23,376 nt of DNA from Pseudomonadota bacterium (GTDB taxonomy: Bacteria > Pseudomonadota > Gammaproteobacteria > Acidiferrobacterales > Acidiferrobacteraceae), in NCBI GenBank assembly GCA_021795255.1, contig JAJYPQ010000016.1, positions 1 to 23,376 on the forward strand. The letters are read 5' to 3'. Position numbers and translations under genes: made by a program. This document shows positions 23,208-23,376 of this stretch, in pieces. How positions within the stretch are numbered: the stretch's first letter is position 1; the number at the start of each line of letters is the position of its first letter. The notes under the pieces are model-generated. The model did not search any database. It was given only the letters and a program-made list of their open reading frames with translations, and was not told the origin of the DNA.

Positions 23208-23376
23208 ATGGGCCTAAAATGGAGCGATGCCTCTGACATCGCGATCGCCTTAAGCGAACGTCATCCCGAGATCGATCCGCGCTATATCCGCTATACTGAT
23301 CTGCACCGCTGGGTTCTCGATATCGAAGACTTCGATGATGAGCCCGAGCGATCCGGGGAGAAGTTATTGGAAGCGA
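23208..23376 (+). CDS. iscX: IscX (Fe-S assembly regulator), 3' end outside the window
   Basis: The first 56 codons are present, starting MGLKWSDASDIAIALSERHPE and continuing through YTDLHRWVLDIEDFDDEPE. This matches IscX along its length; the protein is normally about 66 residues, so only the last 10 or so are missing. The acidic DIEDFDD surface is the part that binds IscS and iron, and IscX tunes the rate of desulfurisation. AAGGAG (23193-23198) lies 9 nt before the ATG. It is the usual last gene of the isc operon. Confidence 0.93.
   Translation, partial: MGLKWSDASDIAIALSERHPEIDPRYIRYTDLHRWVLDIEDFDDEPERSGEKLLEA

Noticed and set aside
1..23376. CRISPR arrays, rRNA genes, transposases, toxin-antitoxin pairs or defence genes
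   Set aside because: No regularly spaced repeats and no proteins with the relevant motifs were seen on either strand.

Overview
This 23.4-kb window looks like chromosomal DNA of a moderately GC-rich gammaproteobacterium. The evidence is a complete isc cluster in gammaproteobacterial order, an Rsd/AlgQ-type anti-sigma factor, an Azotobacter-type 7Fe ferredoxin (FdxA), a Tas-type aldo/keto reductase, a YfjD/CorB-like protein, and the divergent ypjD-ffh pair. No species can be named from sequence reading alone. A chemolithotrophic acidophile of the Acidiferrobacter type is a guess only. Gene density is high, nearly every gene is housekeeping, and no transposase, phage gene, CRISPR array or defence locus is recognisable.

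Layout. (1) 1-2.63 kb: tRNA-Val(CAC) on the minus strand, divergent from a HugZ-like haem/flavin-type protein gene, which converges on and overlaps an SbmA/YddA-type ABC exporter gene. (2) 2.8-5.0 kb: a PQQ-type beta-propeller lipoprotein followed by a DUF1345 membrane protein. (3) 5.0-8.6 kb: tas (minus), then tsaB and a shortened MutS2-like ATPase gene (plus). (4) 8.63-9.06 kb: a gene-poor stretch full of inverted repeats. (5) 9.06-12.9 kb: a CNNM/CorC-family protein and ypjD (minus), with ffh divergent. (6) 13.0-15.5 kb: rsd, fdxA (minus) and an uncharacterised 457-residue protein with a possible degenerate PilZ domain. (7) 15.5-23.4 kb: suhB (minus), then trmJ, cysE, iscR, iscS, iscU, iscA, hscB, hscA, fdx and the start of iscX, all on plus and cut by the window end.

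The last block is the functional core. CysE makes O-acetylserine, the precursor of cysteine. IscS takes sulfur from cysteine, IscU and IscA build or carry Fe-S clusters, HscB/HscA and Fdx drive transfer and electron supply, and IscR senses cluster status. Two sequences closely matching the type-1 IscR operator consensus lie over predicted promoters, one upstream of cysE and one upstream of iscR. This implies that cysteine precursor supply and cluster assembly are under the same Fe-S feedback.

A second theme is start signals. Three genes (hugZ-like, tas, mutS2-like) lack a Shine-Dalgarno sequence and have a -10-like hexamer exactly 6 nt before the chosen start codon, which predicts leaderless mRNAs. 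I found no convincing undescribed multi-gene system. The most interesting items are the paired IscR operators, the leaderless-start pattern, the Smr-less MutS2, the structured region near 8.65-9.01 kb and the PilZ-like orphan.
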